The notes under the pieces: generated by a model
Told to the model about the DNA's origin: nothing
Seen by the model: only the letters and a program-made list of their open reading frames with translations
Databases searched by the model: none
NCBI GenBank assembly: GCA_024336345.1
Contig: JANFOG010000007.1
Coordinates: 1,550,001-1,614,000 of the forward strand
DNA from: Mariannaea sp. PMI_226
Lineage: Eukaryota > Ascomycota > Sordariomycetes > Hypocreales > Nectriaceae
Length of the DNA: 64,000 nucleotides
Reading direction: 5' to 3'
Made by a program: the position numbers and the translations under genes
Shown: piece after piece, positions 11,432 through 22,980 of the stretch
Position numbering within the stretch: position 1 is the stretch's first letter
How the letters are laid out: every line of letters begins with the position of its first letter

Positions 11432-13375
11432 TTTTGCTAGGGTTCTGAAAACAAATTTCCCGTAGTGAACGAAAGGATGAGAGATATGATTGGCTTGGCA
11501 TTGCGACACTTCCCATCAGTTTATATATTCATAATTACTGGAGGATAGACAAGTTAGAAACCAAAAAAAGAAACTCAGCTAGTAAAAGCTCGTTGGTAAT
11601 GTTGGTCAGCTAGGTTCGCTCAAGCCAGGAAAACCGCAATATACCGCAAACACCGCGAAATGACTCAAAACCCGCAGAATGCCGCAATGGCGGCCCCCTA
11701 TGGAGTCGCAAAACCATAGAGGCTCAATTACCGCGACTGGGGAACTTCTGAAACGGCAAGATCGCCGACGCTCATGCATTCATAGATCCCAAGTGTTGGG
11801 TCTTCAGTAATATGCTGTGGAGAAGTGGGCGACTGCTCAGTTGTTGACTTTACTACTTCCAACTTAGCTGAGTCAAGTCACGACGAATTTGCAGAGTCGA
11901 TCTGGTACTTCGGACAAGGCGGTGGACACAATCCGGCTACAACGGCTTCATCGATCCGAAAACCTGAGTTGCCTAATAAAAGAACTAAACATTAATATCC
12001 CGCGGATCAGATTACGAAGGTTTTAACATGGACATGCAACGTTTATTTTTCTTTTCATAGCGATGATGATTTCAGACTAACTTTGATACACCGGCTTGTC
12101 CGAAACAGTTTGGTCAATACGGTATTTGGCATTCTAGATAGACTTGGACCAAGTCGAGTTTCGGATGCAGAGGAAAACTAACGCGGGCCCTGGCCGAACA
12201 AGTAGGTGTACTGTAGAAATTTGACTCGTATGGCGAATGATGAAGAGCTCACCGAAGCTTCCAAATACTGGATTGATCTTGTGTCCAACACTGCAGCCCC
12301 ATGCGGGGAATCTGTGTACGAGGGCCAAATTAATTCTGCAGCGGCATTGCTTAGTATCTAGGATTCATATCCGCCAGTGGATGGGGGTTCTTATCTTCTT
12401 CGTCACAGCTATTTCCATGTTCAGTTATGAATGCTGTCTACTTGTGTCACAACTTGCTTATTTGAACTTCTGTTTGCTATTTAGACGAAGCAAATGAGAA
12501 CATATTTTCTGATGTTAGTTTCATCATAAAAAGCCGCGGGGGTTCGGTCTAAGCTAGAAACAGGCAAGTAAAAACGGGTTCCAATTTAAGAGCTACTATG
12601 GTCATTTATACTCTTTTGCAAAGACTTATTACCCTAGCTCCTATTCCCCCTCGCCATCTGATATATTGACTTTGGCTGTTATTCATACAAACAATGGCCA
12701 ATACAGAGCTCCGAACTTTATCGTGCTTACAAATAAGTCCCTCTTCCAAGGCGCGATGTAAATGAAAAGCTGTTGAAAATCCCCCTGCTGATAGCGGTTG
12801 CAACACCGGACTGCAGTTGTTTTAAGCGATGGATTTTGATCATGAAACTACTTGGATAAGGCGACAAGTGAGGGATATCAGAGCTGCGCTTTCTCTCCGA
12901 GGGTAATGGGGCCACCAAGGAGCAATGATATATTTCCAATATTCTCGTAGTTGTACTTAAGACTGGAGAAGCACTGGCGTCTGCGTCTTAGGAAGCAGTC
13001 GAAAGCTGGTACATTCCGAGATCATATGGAGGATCGAGTGTCTGTTCAACGGTTCTGAAAATTGGAATAGATACCCTTTCCTGGCTGCCCACTGACACAG
13101 AAAAGGCTTAAATTATTTATTTTCAACGTCACAAGGGGTTTTTCTTTTAACAATATTTAGAATATCTAGAGTTAGAAATTTCGTAGTATAATTTGGTTAT
13201 TAAAAAGGCTATCATCTAGTTTATGACCCACACAGGGTTTTATCCTTATCAAGGTGATTTATTCTCTTTGGTGCCTCAGGCATTAACAGCCTGGGATGAC
13301 TAAGGCAAGGTACGTATCACTGAAAATCGTTCTGGCTTAGTTTGCGAAAACGTTTCCCATAACTACATAAGCGAG
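11432..13375. other. Gene-poor intergenic region with a phased CCGC array
   Basis: No gene supported; frames at 12134-12497 and 12606-12939 are short and overlapping. Upstream of the crotonase gene, CCGC words recur near 11634, 11644, 11653, 11672 and 11682, roughly every 10 bp. Around 13080-13230 the sequence becomes very AT-rich and looks like decayed repeat DNA, but no element ends are visible. Confidence 0.45.
11520..11527 (-). promoter_or_regulatory. TATA box of the crotonase-family gene
   Basis: Reads TATATAAA on the minus strand, about 90 bp upstream of the ATG at 11431. Supports that start codon over the upstream GTG-initiated extension. Confidence 0.5.
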
Positions 13376-13997
13376 ATGCAACAAACAACCAAGGTAAGAT
13401 TGAACATCCATATGATCTATCCATCCATGAGGTACTGATTTCGGTGGAATATTGGTTTTCAGTCCGATGACTCATCAGCTTCCAAGGCCCTCAACGGCCA
13501 GGCTAAGGATCAATCAGTGACACTCCCGCCCAACGTATCGATCTACAACGGGGCAAGTGATCAACAACTCCTAAACGCCAAGCTCTATACACGTTTGGAG
13601 ACCACAGTTAACGACCTGAATACACTGGCTGCAGCTTTAGGTTCTGGTTGTGGCTCGTTTTGTATTCAGCATAAGAACGTTGCTATTATATTTGACGATG
13701 ACCAGGATTCACACCATGAGCACTTTCGTCAAGTGTGCTTGAAACTTAAAGAACACGACTTGGGACTTCAATTCGGTAGCTGTGTATTTGACGCTAGTAG
13801 CGCGTTGGAAGCAGGCTTTCAACTCGAAAAGCTGGATGGCAACGCTGTGTGTAAGTTGCGCACCGTGGATAACATATAAGCTACGTTGGCGGTTACTAAC
13901 TATCATTTGTGAAGTGGTAATTGACTTGCAAGACAGAGAAGACGAAGACGAGGAAGAGGAAGAGGAGGAGGAGGAGGAGGAGGAGCATAATTCTTGA
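13376..13997 (+). CDS. Small protein with polyglutamate C-terminal tail
   Basis: Three exons (13376-13393, 13463-13850, 13915-13997) join in phase to 162 residues. Exon 1 is only six codons (MQQTTK); it ends at a GTAAGA donor and is followed by an acceptor in pyrimidine-rich sequence, and the second intron has a GTAAGT donor with a TACTAAC branch point. The body has an SFCIQHKNVAIIFDDDQD segment and predicted helix-strand alternation. The tail is a run of 12 glutamates following DREDEDE. Polyacidic tails are seen on histone- or basic-protein-binding proteins, but I recognise no family and assign no function. The GAG/GAA repeat behind the tail could vary in length between strains. It is close to the prenyltransferase gene (1.7 kb) without evidence of shared regulation. 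Confidence 0.6.
13935..13984 (+). repeat. GA-rich trinucleotide (GAG/GAA) repeat encoding polyglutamate
   Basis: Near-perfect GAG/GAA/GAC triplet run inside the last exon of the small acidic protein. Likely to change length by slippage. Confidence 0.7.
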
Positions 13998-15736
13998 TAT
14001 CTTATCAATTCCAACATAAGACGTGACATATTCTTAGCAATAAAAGGAGGTTATTGGGGTGGAGAAAAATGTACCTTCAACCTGTATAAACAAAATTGAT
14101 CTTTGTTCTCTAATCCTTATGTTCTAATAAAATGAGAATCAAGGGATATTGAAAAAAGCGCTACTATGAACATAAGGTAAGACCTACCACCTAAAAAATT
14201 ACAATTCTAAACGGAAAACGGTAAAATCTAGCCATTGAATAACAGCAGTAAGCAGGACGGTACAAGTGAAATGACTTCCAAGGAAAGCTCTCTAGATGAA
14301 GTGTTGGATGGTCTCATCAAAGAGGCTATCGCAAAGTAAAATGAGTTGCTGTTAAGTCTAATACCGCAACTGAAGAGCGAACTGTAGAGGAGATAGTCTT
14401 AGTCTTCTATAACAGTATCTTGGGGGTTCTCTCTATCACAGAGGCCTCCTGCTTGATAGATATATACGGTTTGCCTCCCTGGTATAGACTACGTTCTCCA
14501 CCTCTTCTCCTGCCTGCAATCCCCCATGCCTAGCCTTCTGTTCTTCTGGAATCGAGCGCGCTGGCCGCTGATGTACCAACTTGAAAATTGAGAGCCAACA
14601 TGCAAGTAACAGCGACCGGTCCTTGACCAAAACTTTGAGTCCTTGGGGAGAATAGTTTCTCCACCATGATCACCGACATGTGTTCCCCTCAAGGGGGCGA
14701 AGCCACCAAAAAGGTTCTTTGGCTACTGGAAATACGTGGTTTTCCGTCTGATGTCATATCCTCTGTACGACTAAACAAGCGCCAGTGTCAGCACGTTGTG
14801 ACCAATGTAAGGAGTGTGCTGGCCCGCTGATAGTCAAGTCGTGGCCACATCAGGCTCGCAGCCACCGGGAGGATATTGCCGAGACTTCTCCCACAACTGT
14901 CACAGACGTGATTGCGCTGGCGGTCAAGGTAGCTAGAAGGATCTGCTGTACAGAAGTTTGTATCCTGTCACAATAAGCAGCCAATATACTTTGCAGCCAA
15001 TGTCTGTCACCTCGGCCCCTTATCTGACTCAGTCTCATCTTTAGCTTCTGTCTTGTTTTAGCTCTATGTTGCATTTCTTCGGTCCGAGCTCCACTCGGCA
15101 TCGCCTTGTTCAGCAATTAGTTCACCATTGCCTTGGTTATTTCTTTATTTAGATTTATTAAGCTTAGTGATGTGTGAACAGTGTTTTCACTTATGCATCG
15201 ATTGCCATTCACCACTCATCTGATCCTTCAACGATCATGGGTTTTGCAAGTAGCTTTCCCAAAAAGCGCTGTATCATGCTTAGTGCTTTCATAATACAGA
15301 GGAAAGTAGACGTGTCTATGATCTTCGTATTATTGAGCGAGGAGAAGACCATAAGCAGTAGCTGAGAGTGAGGGCATCATGCCATCTGACTTCCTTACAG
15401 GGTTCACGAAGTGCCTCTCTTCCGAATTGGACAAGCTATGACCTGGCAAAATTTTCTGGTTGGTTTCTTCTTATGTGCCCTGAACCTAGAACCTAGATGC
15501 TTACTTATTGCAATCACAATCGTCTGTGGTTCGTGATACGATAAGAAGGGGAGGCATCCAACACATTATCACCCCATTGTGAATTCTCGGAATCTCTTAT
15601 TAACTGTCTCATTATATTTTACAATTACATTGTATCTCTAGTAAAATTTGATCGAGAACTCAGTTTTTCTTGAACGTCGGCTAAATTTGCAGCCAAGACC
15701 AGAGACCAAAATCATCAAGATCCAACAACCGCAATT
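13998..15736. other. Intergenic region upstream of the prenyltransferase
   Basis: About 1.7 kb with no convincing gene. Short frames at 14436-14692 (minus) and 14785-15116 (both strands) lack motifs. The 14.0-14.5 kb part is AT-rich and may be decayed repeat. The last 300 bp, rich in A+T with an AATTACATTG stretch, serves as the prenyltransferase promoter. No clear TATA box seen. Confidence 0.45.
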
Positions 15737-17194
15737 ATGGACTCTATGCTTCTCCTCTTGCGGTCTCTCGTCAGCAGACTCAAAATATTTCAACTTGATT
15801 CTGTTGCTTCATTGAAAATCAACGACTCGACAGAGGATTCTGCCGCTGCCGATTTATCAGCGTGGCATCGAGTCAACTCCAAGTTCCAACAGAATCTTAG
15901 TACCCATGGACAATACTGGTGGCAACGCCATGGCTATGCACTAGCAATCCTGCTCGCAAAATCATCCTACTCCCATTCAGCACAAGTACAGATCCTCGAG
16001 TTCTTCATATGCTCACTGGTACCATGGTTGGGCGGTGTCGATGAGTCAGGAGTGGAACGGTGGAAGTCCTTCATGACAGACGACTACAATCCGATCGAGC
16101 TGAGCTGGGACTGGAGTACAGCATGCAAACCACCCACAATTCGGTTGTCCCTGGAGCCGATTAGTGAGCATGCGGGGACTGCTAAAGATCCTAATAATGA
16201 CCATGCATCGGAAGACTTTCTCGACGCGATACTCAAGGTATCGCCTGACCGGAACATGCAGTGGTTTCACCATTTCGATGCTTATTTCAACCATGGCGTA
16301 GGGAACCCAGAAGGATTGAGTCATGGGTCCAAGATATTCTGGGCGTTTAATCTGGTTGAGGATGATCTTGCAGGCAAGGTGTACTTCTCTCCACTCCGTC
16401 GTGGAATCTCCACAGACAAGACAAACCTTGAGGTCATCTCAGAAGCGATCGAAGCGGCCCCCACCTGCACTCCTGAAGGCCTGACGGCACTGTACTTGTT
16501 CCAGGATTATGTCAACGAGCAGAAAACCAAGTCAGCCCTGGAAGTGGAGGCACTGGCAATTGACTTGGTTGACCCATCACAGTCACGACTAAAGATCTAC
16601 TTCCGGTCCCGTGAAACAAGCTTCCAATCAGTGCGCAACATCATGTCTCTTGGTGGTCGTCTCATCAACAAACACACTGAGGAGCACGCTGAGAAGGGCC
16701 TGCAGAACCTGCGTCGTCTGTGGGACAGTCTCTTTGACCAGTATGGTGTACCAGATGAAGCACCCCTCTCTGAATCTCGGCATGAGACAGCCGGAATTCT
16801 TTACTACGTAGACTTTCACGTGGGAGGCAAAATGCCAAAGGTCAAGATTTACTTGCCTGTCCGGCACTATGCCGCAAACGACTGGCAGGTTGTCAAGGCA
16901 GTAAGCAATTATATGTCATCGACTCTGACAGAACTGCATGGTGCTGCATACCTTGAAGAGCGTGACGATACCCTGGCATTCTGTGAGGCTATGTCACAAA
17001 TTTTGTAAGCCACACTCCCATTCGTCGAGTCAAAAGATCTTTAGGACATGAACTAACTCAGCTCTAGTGGCGAGAAGACACTGCGGAACAGTACTGGAAA
17101 ACAAACGTATGTCTCTTGCTCTTTCCAGCAGGGAGGTGTATTGCGTGTAACGTCTTACATCAACCCAAGAATAAGCAAGGCGTTCTGCATGTGA
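15737..17194 (+). CDS. DMATS-type aromatic prenyltransferase
   Basis: Two exons (15737-17004, 17062-17194) give 466 residues, the normal size for fungal dimethylallyltryptophan-synthase (DMATS) enzymes, soluble ABBA-barrel proteins that move a dimethylallyl group from DMAPP to an aromatic acceptor without a DDxxD motif. Seen: the catalytic glutamate in NPIELSWDW (about E121), and the paired Lys-x-Tyr diphosphate-binding motifs GKVYFSP, RLKIYFRS and PKVKIYLPVRHYAAND. The exon 2 continuation TGKQTYVSCSFQQGGVLRV closes the barrel. Without the 57-bp intron the protein would stop just after MSQIL. The gene converges on the 3' end of the NRPS 0.9 kb away. DMATS enzymes paired with NRPSs prenylate Trp, Tyr, kynurenine or similar residues (nidulanin A in Aspergillus nidulans is a prenylated cyclic peptide), so a prenylated cyclic peptide is inferred. 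C- versus O-prenylation cannot be told. Confidence 0.93.
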
Positions 17195-18105
17195 AGAGCA
17201 TGCTTTCTTTCATGGCCTCACATATTGAGGCGGTGGGCCAGGCTGACGGTGTATGAACTGTGCCTTGTTTAGTAGATATCAAATATAGAGTTCCCTTTTG
17301 ATTAGTAAATGGCTCCAAACATCCGCTTTTTTGTTAATAGCCACTCATTTCATTTCAATACGAAGCGCGGGTAGTAAGTGCCGGTGTATCAGCAACTGGG
17401 CGCCACAAGAAGGTGGTTGGCCCACGCTTGAGATAGGAACCATGCGCCATTAAATCCAAGACCTATAACGGATCATTCAAATGTGGACACTCTAGTAATA
17501 CTATTAGGTACTGGTGGATAGACTGGCCTAGCTATCCCAGTTATATAACTCGCGTCAGCGTTGTAGCTGTCATCGTGTCTGTATGTTAGTGCTGAGCTCG
17601 TCCTGTAGGTTCGGGAAGGAATCGGCATCGTCAGCAAGTACATTGTAAGCGAGAGTGAGCTGACGGCTTTGTGTTTGACCCGCTGTCATTGACGAGTCAT
17701 TTTGAATCAATGGCCACAGCGTTAGCCGCTGAACCAGACCTGCATTGCTTGTGTTCCTCTCGCAAGCCACGCCGTTCCTAACCCGACAGCTGGCATATTC
17801 CAAGCGGGTGATTTCCGCTTTGGTCTCGTAATCTGGCCAGGTGCCCGTTCCGTATTACGGTACGGAGGAAACTTTGAATGGGGTCCAAGAGCCAAAGGTC
17901 TTTTTTTTTAACTATGGTGCTAGAAGGAGAAATGATGATAATCAACCAGTTATTTTTATAGTCTCGCTAAGGGCATCCTACAGTACTTTGAAGAAAATGA
18001 AAAAATGAAAAAAAGAAAAAAAGAAAAAAAGAAAACCTAGAGATACGTAGTAGTAAACCATGGAAAAAAAAACCAAACTAAACGAAGCAAAAATAGCTAC
18101 AGCCC
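17195..18105. other. Convergent 3' region between prenyltransferase and NRPS
   Basis: No gene supported (the minus frame at 17570-17803 has no motif). It contains a perfect CCGTA-T-TACGG palindrome at 17850-17860, extended by a further TACGG, and an A-rich stretch at about 17993-18080 that is U-rich in the NRPS transcript, as expected for a fungal 3' UTR and polyadenylation region. Confidence 0.5.
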
Positions 18106-21100
18106 CTAAATATCCAACTTCATATCTTCAATAAGCGAGACCAAAGATTCATCCACATTCTTTGTCATGTTGCTGATGATGTTGCATAAACACTCCAATA
18201 GTGCGCTAGCCGTATCATTGGTCATGACGGCTGAGTTGCTCCTGATTTTGACAAGCAGACGGTCCTCTTGAGGGTAGAATATTCCACCCAGCGAGGGAGT
18301 AGATGGTGGAATTGGATTCGGGTTTTCGAAGAACTGGACTTGAGTCTCTCTATTCTCGAACTGAAAGGTGGGATGCTCGTCGATGTTTTGGAATTGAATA
18401 ACAGAGTCGAACGCTGCACCTGCTGGCCAGTCGGTGCAGTTCTGAAGAATATCTTTAAAGCCCAGTGAATCTGCTTCTCCAATTACGATGAACTGCTGCG
18501 TAATCGAGTGCAGCAAGTGGGCTGGAGTTTGAAAAGATGACAGATTGGCCCGAATAGGTACGACATTGAGACATGGTCCAACGATGTTTTCCACTCCCTG
18601 CATGGAGGAGTTGCGGCCAGCCACGACGTAGCCGTAGATGACATCCTGTCCACCTGTAATCTGCGATAGAAGCAGCGCCCAAGCAGCACTGGCCAACGTT
18701 GCGGATGTTATTTTGCTGCCGGTCAAGCGTGGTAGATCAATTTCTGCGCTGACCAGGACTAGTTGGGGCACGGCCTCTTGCAAGTTGCGCTGCTGGAGGG
18801 ATATTGGCCGTGCAGGTGTAGGAGGGCAGCCCTTTAGCAACTCTCTCCAATATGCTATGGACTTGTGTCGTTGGTGGGAAGCATATGAGAGGAAAGTAGA
18901 GAAAGTAGGGATGCTGGGAAGAGGCTTTCCATCGTAGCCGTCGATGAGTGACTCGAAGATGACTGGTAGGCAAACGCCATCGTATTGTGCATGCGACAGG
19001 CGGACTACCAACCGGTATCCTTGTGTTTTGTGTTTTAGGAGCACAAGCGTGGTAGGAGGGCTCTTCACATCGAAATCTTGAATGTCTCTAAGACAAAATT
19101 CATGAAATGAGTGATCCAGGTCCGCCTGGACAGGCTGAATGCGAAGTGGCTGTCGCAGTTGATGAAGCACCACTTGCCAGAACTTCCCATCAAGAGCCAG
19201 GAAACACGTCCTGAGAATGGGAAATCTATCCAGAGTAGCAAGACATGTCCTCTTCAGGCGTTTGATGTCTACAGTGTTCCCAAGATCCAGATGGAAATAG
19301 TTGCAAAACTGTCCAGTGGTGATACCATCGACCACCGTCTTTTCTTGGAAGTCTGTTGCAGGCAGGATGTCGGCGATGTCAGCCGAACTGATGTCGATGC
19401 TAAGAGAATCCACCTTCTGAAGGAGCGCGGCCTTTGTAGCAGGATCAATGGACACGTCCTCCCAGGTTGGCTCCTCAACTTCAGTCAGATCAACCTCGAG
19501 TTGCTGGGTCAGGGATGCGAGCGTGTCCTGTCGGAAGATGTCTGCCACCGCTAGCTTGATACCCGCCTTGCGAGCATCTCCTACAACCCTCATGGCAGCA
19601 ATTGAATCACCACCCAGTTGGAAAAAGCTGTCGTCTAATCCGATAAGACCTTGATCAAGATCAAGCACTCGACTCCAGATCTTTTGCATCAATTGTGCTG
19701 TCTTTGTTGTCGGCTGTCGTTTCGCCACTTGTACTGCCAGTCGCTGTTGAGACTCTTGAGCAAGGGCCTGTCTATCGACATCCCCACTCTTTTTGGTGGG
19801 GATTTTATCTAAGATGCTCACTGTCCGTGGGATCATGTAGTCAGGCAGCCGGGCGTTCAACTTCTCCTGGAGTTGGTCGTGGATCTTCTGCCGGAACCGT
19901 TTCTGTAAGGGCTCATTACTTAGCGAATGAGGTGATCGGCCTGCATGATCGTTGGGGAAGCGAAACATGACACGGGCTCCTTCGTTGGGTGGTTGATGCC
20001 TATGGAACACGGCGTCAAACGCACCGCGTTGAGAGTACTGGCGAGCCCAGCTGATCTCGACCTGGCAGCCAACTGTCTTAGCCAAGTCAACCAAGTCCAA
20101 CGTACTGAGGGACGGATATTTCTTGGCACTCTGACGCGCGACCTTTGCCCAGTCGGCTTCCTCCGTCTCCTCCTCGAGCGCGTCGAGGACATGTCTCTCA
20201 AAGATAGTTTTCTCGTTCGGGATATTTGCCACGGCAACGATGGAAGAGCTTGGTGCACCTTGTAGGAGACCTAGTAGACTTTGCCGATCCAGCTCGTTTT
20301 TCATAAAGTCAATCCACTCGTCATCGCCGATGTCATAGATCTTCTGTCGTTCAGAGTCCTGACTCTTGATGTGCAATACAGCGGAGTATCGGTAACAACT
20401 GAGTTCATTGATCGCCTTGACTCTCTTTGGAAGAATTTCCACATGCTGGATTAGATCAGGGAGTAAATCCAACAGGGCTGTAAAAAACGCCGGATCAACG
20501 AGCAACTCCTTCTCAGCTCGTTCTATTTCCGCCACTTTCTGCCTAGTTTTCTCCTTGCTTGCCATCTCCCCAATCAGATGCAGGGCCTTGGTCACCTGGA
20601 ACTCTTTGTGAAGCGCGTGGGATCTGATGTCGCCAAAGAAGACGGTCTTCGTGCCTTGCTGTCCGGCCAGATCCTTCACAACGTTGAAGAGATATTCCTG
20701 ACTGGGGAAGTACTGGGCCACCGAGTTGATGATGACCAGGTCGGGGGAGATATGCCCCTGCAGTCGTCCGACGTCGGCCGCCGTGCCCTTATAAATCTGT
20801 ACTTTGTGTTCCAGCGTGGGAATCGCTTTGGCTGTGTTGGTGACGAAATTGATGGCTTTATCAGCCGGTTCAAGACCAACGTAGCTTCGCAGACCCTTGG
20901 TCAAGTTGAAGAGAATCATTCCCGATCCCGATCCAATCTCAAGGACATCACCAGCGACACCACCATTGAGTATTGCGTCGATGGTATCATCAAGCCACTC
21001 GTTCATCTCGGCTCTGTCGAGATTGCTTCCATCATATGCCGATGTCCATCCAAGGAAGTCTCTCCCTAATGTCTCTGTATTTACCTGCTCGATTTCCCCG

Positions 21101-22980
21101 TACATTTCGGTGTTGAAAACATCCTCCCACAGCTCTACCTGCTCTTCCTCTTCCTTATCCAGTTGATTGTCAGGTTGGCTCTCCTCGGCCCCTGAGCTCC
21201 CCAGAGTAACAAAGGCGACAATGCCAGTGTCTTTGTCGTCGTCTTGGTCAACGGTTTGCACCACGACAGCAGCATTCTTGACACGGTCATGCTCCCGAAG
21301 GACGCCCTCAACAACGCCAAGATCTACAACTCGACCACGGATCTCAACTTGGTCCGCCTTCCGCCGCACAATATTTAGTTGGCCATTTGTAGGACGGTAT
21401 CGGGCGTAGTCTCCGGTCCTGAATGCTTTGATTTGACACCCTCTGATTGTCACGTCAATGAAACTAGCTGCATCACCCGGGCCATTCATGTATCCTCCTG
21501 CTAGGTCATCCACGGATACCACGAGCTCACCGACCACGCCCAGGGGAACAGGCTGAAGTTTCCGATGATCTAGTACATAGGAGGTAGAGTTGCTTTGGAC
21601 TAAGCTAATTTTGTCAAGCTCCAAATAGTCGCTGTCGGTCAGAGGCGGGGACAGCGCGACTTCTGTCTTGGGCTCGCTGAGCCCTCTTTCAAGCACGCGG
21701 CTAAAGAGAGAGAGCAGGTTGGCGACAGTTTCGGGCTCATACAAGTCGGTAGAGAATGCAATGAGTCCTCGTAATCCTTGTCGTTCTTGAAACACATGGA
21801 ACTCGAGATCGTACCTCGTAGTCGCCGAAAAGTCCACCATTTGGGTCTCGACACCCTCAAATTTGAAGTGGCCCATATCCACCTGAGAGTGAAGCGCAAA
21901 GATGACCTGGACTAGAGGGTGGCGGGAAAGATCTCGGCCTTTTTGCAACTTCGAAACAATTCGCTCAAAGGGCACATCTTGGTTGTCAAAGGAGGATGCG
22001 ACCGTGTGTTGTACCTGTGAGACCAACTCCTCGAATGTCTCGCCCTCGACTTTGATCCGGACGCATTGCAAGTTGACGAAGAAACCGACTAGGTCCCTTA
22101 CTTCCCACCGGTCTCGATTAGCGTTGGCGGTACCAATAGTTGCGTCACTTGAGCCTGTCAGTAGATAGTGGGTGGCCCTAAACGCGGCTAGTAGCACGAC
22201 GAAAGGTGTCACCTCCCTTTCCCTGCAGAAACGGAGGAGGTTGTCGTACAGCAGGCCCTCAATCATGATTTCTTGCATGTCAGCCTCGCCAGACAAAGTG
22301 GCCGGTCGGGGTTTATCACAGAGGAACACGGCCGGCTGGCTAGACCGCAGCTCGCTAACCCAATAATCGAGCTGTCGCTGATGCTCATCCACCTGCTCTT
22401 GTTGCTTTTGCCAGACTGAGTAGTCTCGATACTGAATCGGCAGAGGGTCCATCTGCGCCAACGGATCCTCACCCCTTGTAGCAGCGGCGTAAAAGACCGC
22501 CAGCTCCCTGCGAATGACGTCGTTCGACCAGCCATCTGAGATAATATGATGCATGACGATAGACAAGACGTGGTCTTTATCACCTAGACGGTATATTTTG
22601 ACTCTCCAGCCAGGTTCAGTAGCTAGATGGAAGGGAGTTTCTCGATCTTCTTGTAATGCCTTGGCGAGGGCTCCCTCATCGTCGGGTAGCATATCAACTA
22701 TTTCCAACTCGCTTGACTGTACTGGTCGGACGACTTGCAAGTTGATGCCGTCTTGGGCGAGGAACGTGGTCCTCAGTGTCTCGTGACGACTCTCAACCGC
22801 CAAGAGAGCAGCACACAAAGCATCGAGATGTAGCGGGCCTCGCAGACGCATCACGCACGGCATGTGATACCACGTCAGTCCAGGATACAGCTGGTCCAAA
22901 AACCATAGCCGCTCCTGAGCGAATGACTGCTCCACTGGCCCTCCGTGTCCAACACGCGTTATAGTGTCATTCGAAGAGGT
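18106..22980 (-). other. NRPS module 7: C6, A-domain remnant, N-methyltransferase, T7, terminal CT
   Basis: C6 is complete (HHIISDGWS) and resembles the second C domain of enniatin/beauvericin-type synthetases (FAQERLWFLDQLYPG). Its usual A-domain partner is missing from A1 through A5: the linker ELDKISLVQ runs straight into SNSTSYVLD, at about 21585-21600. Only the small C-terminal lobe remains (GELVVSVDDLAGGY, RTGDYARY, ADQVEIRG), and the A10 motif reads KKSGDVDRQ, without the usual GKVDR lysine. A methyltransferase of about 430 residues is inserted in the normal position with its SAM motif LEIGSGSGM (near 20930). The carrier (LGGDSIAAM) and CT domain (SHAQYDG) look intact. This module cannot activate an amino acid by itself. 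Confidence 0.85.

Noticed and set aside
14436..15116. Possible transposon-like frames upstream of the prenyltransferase.
   Set aside because: No transposase motif or terminal repeats could be seen.
20600..21170. Plus-strand frames inside the NRPS (for example 20578-21069).
   Set aside because: Antisense shadows of the methyltransferase domain.
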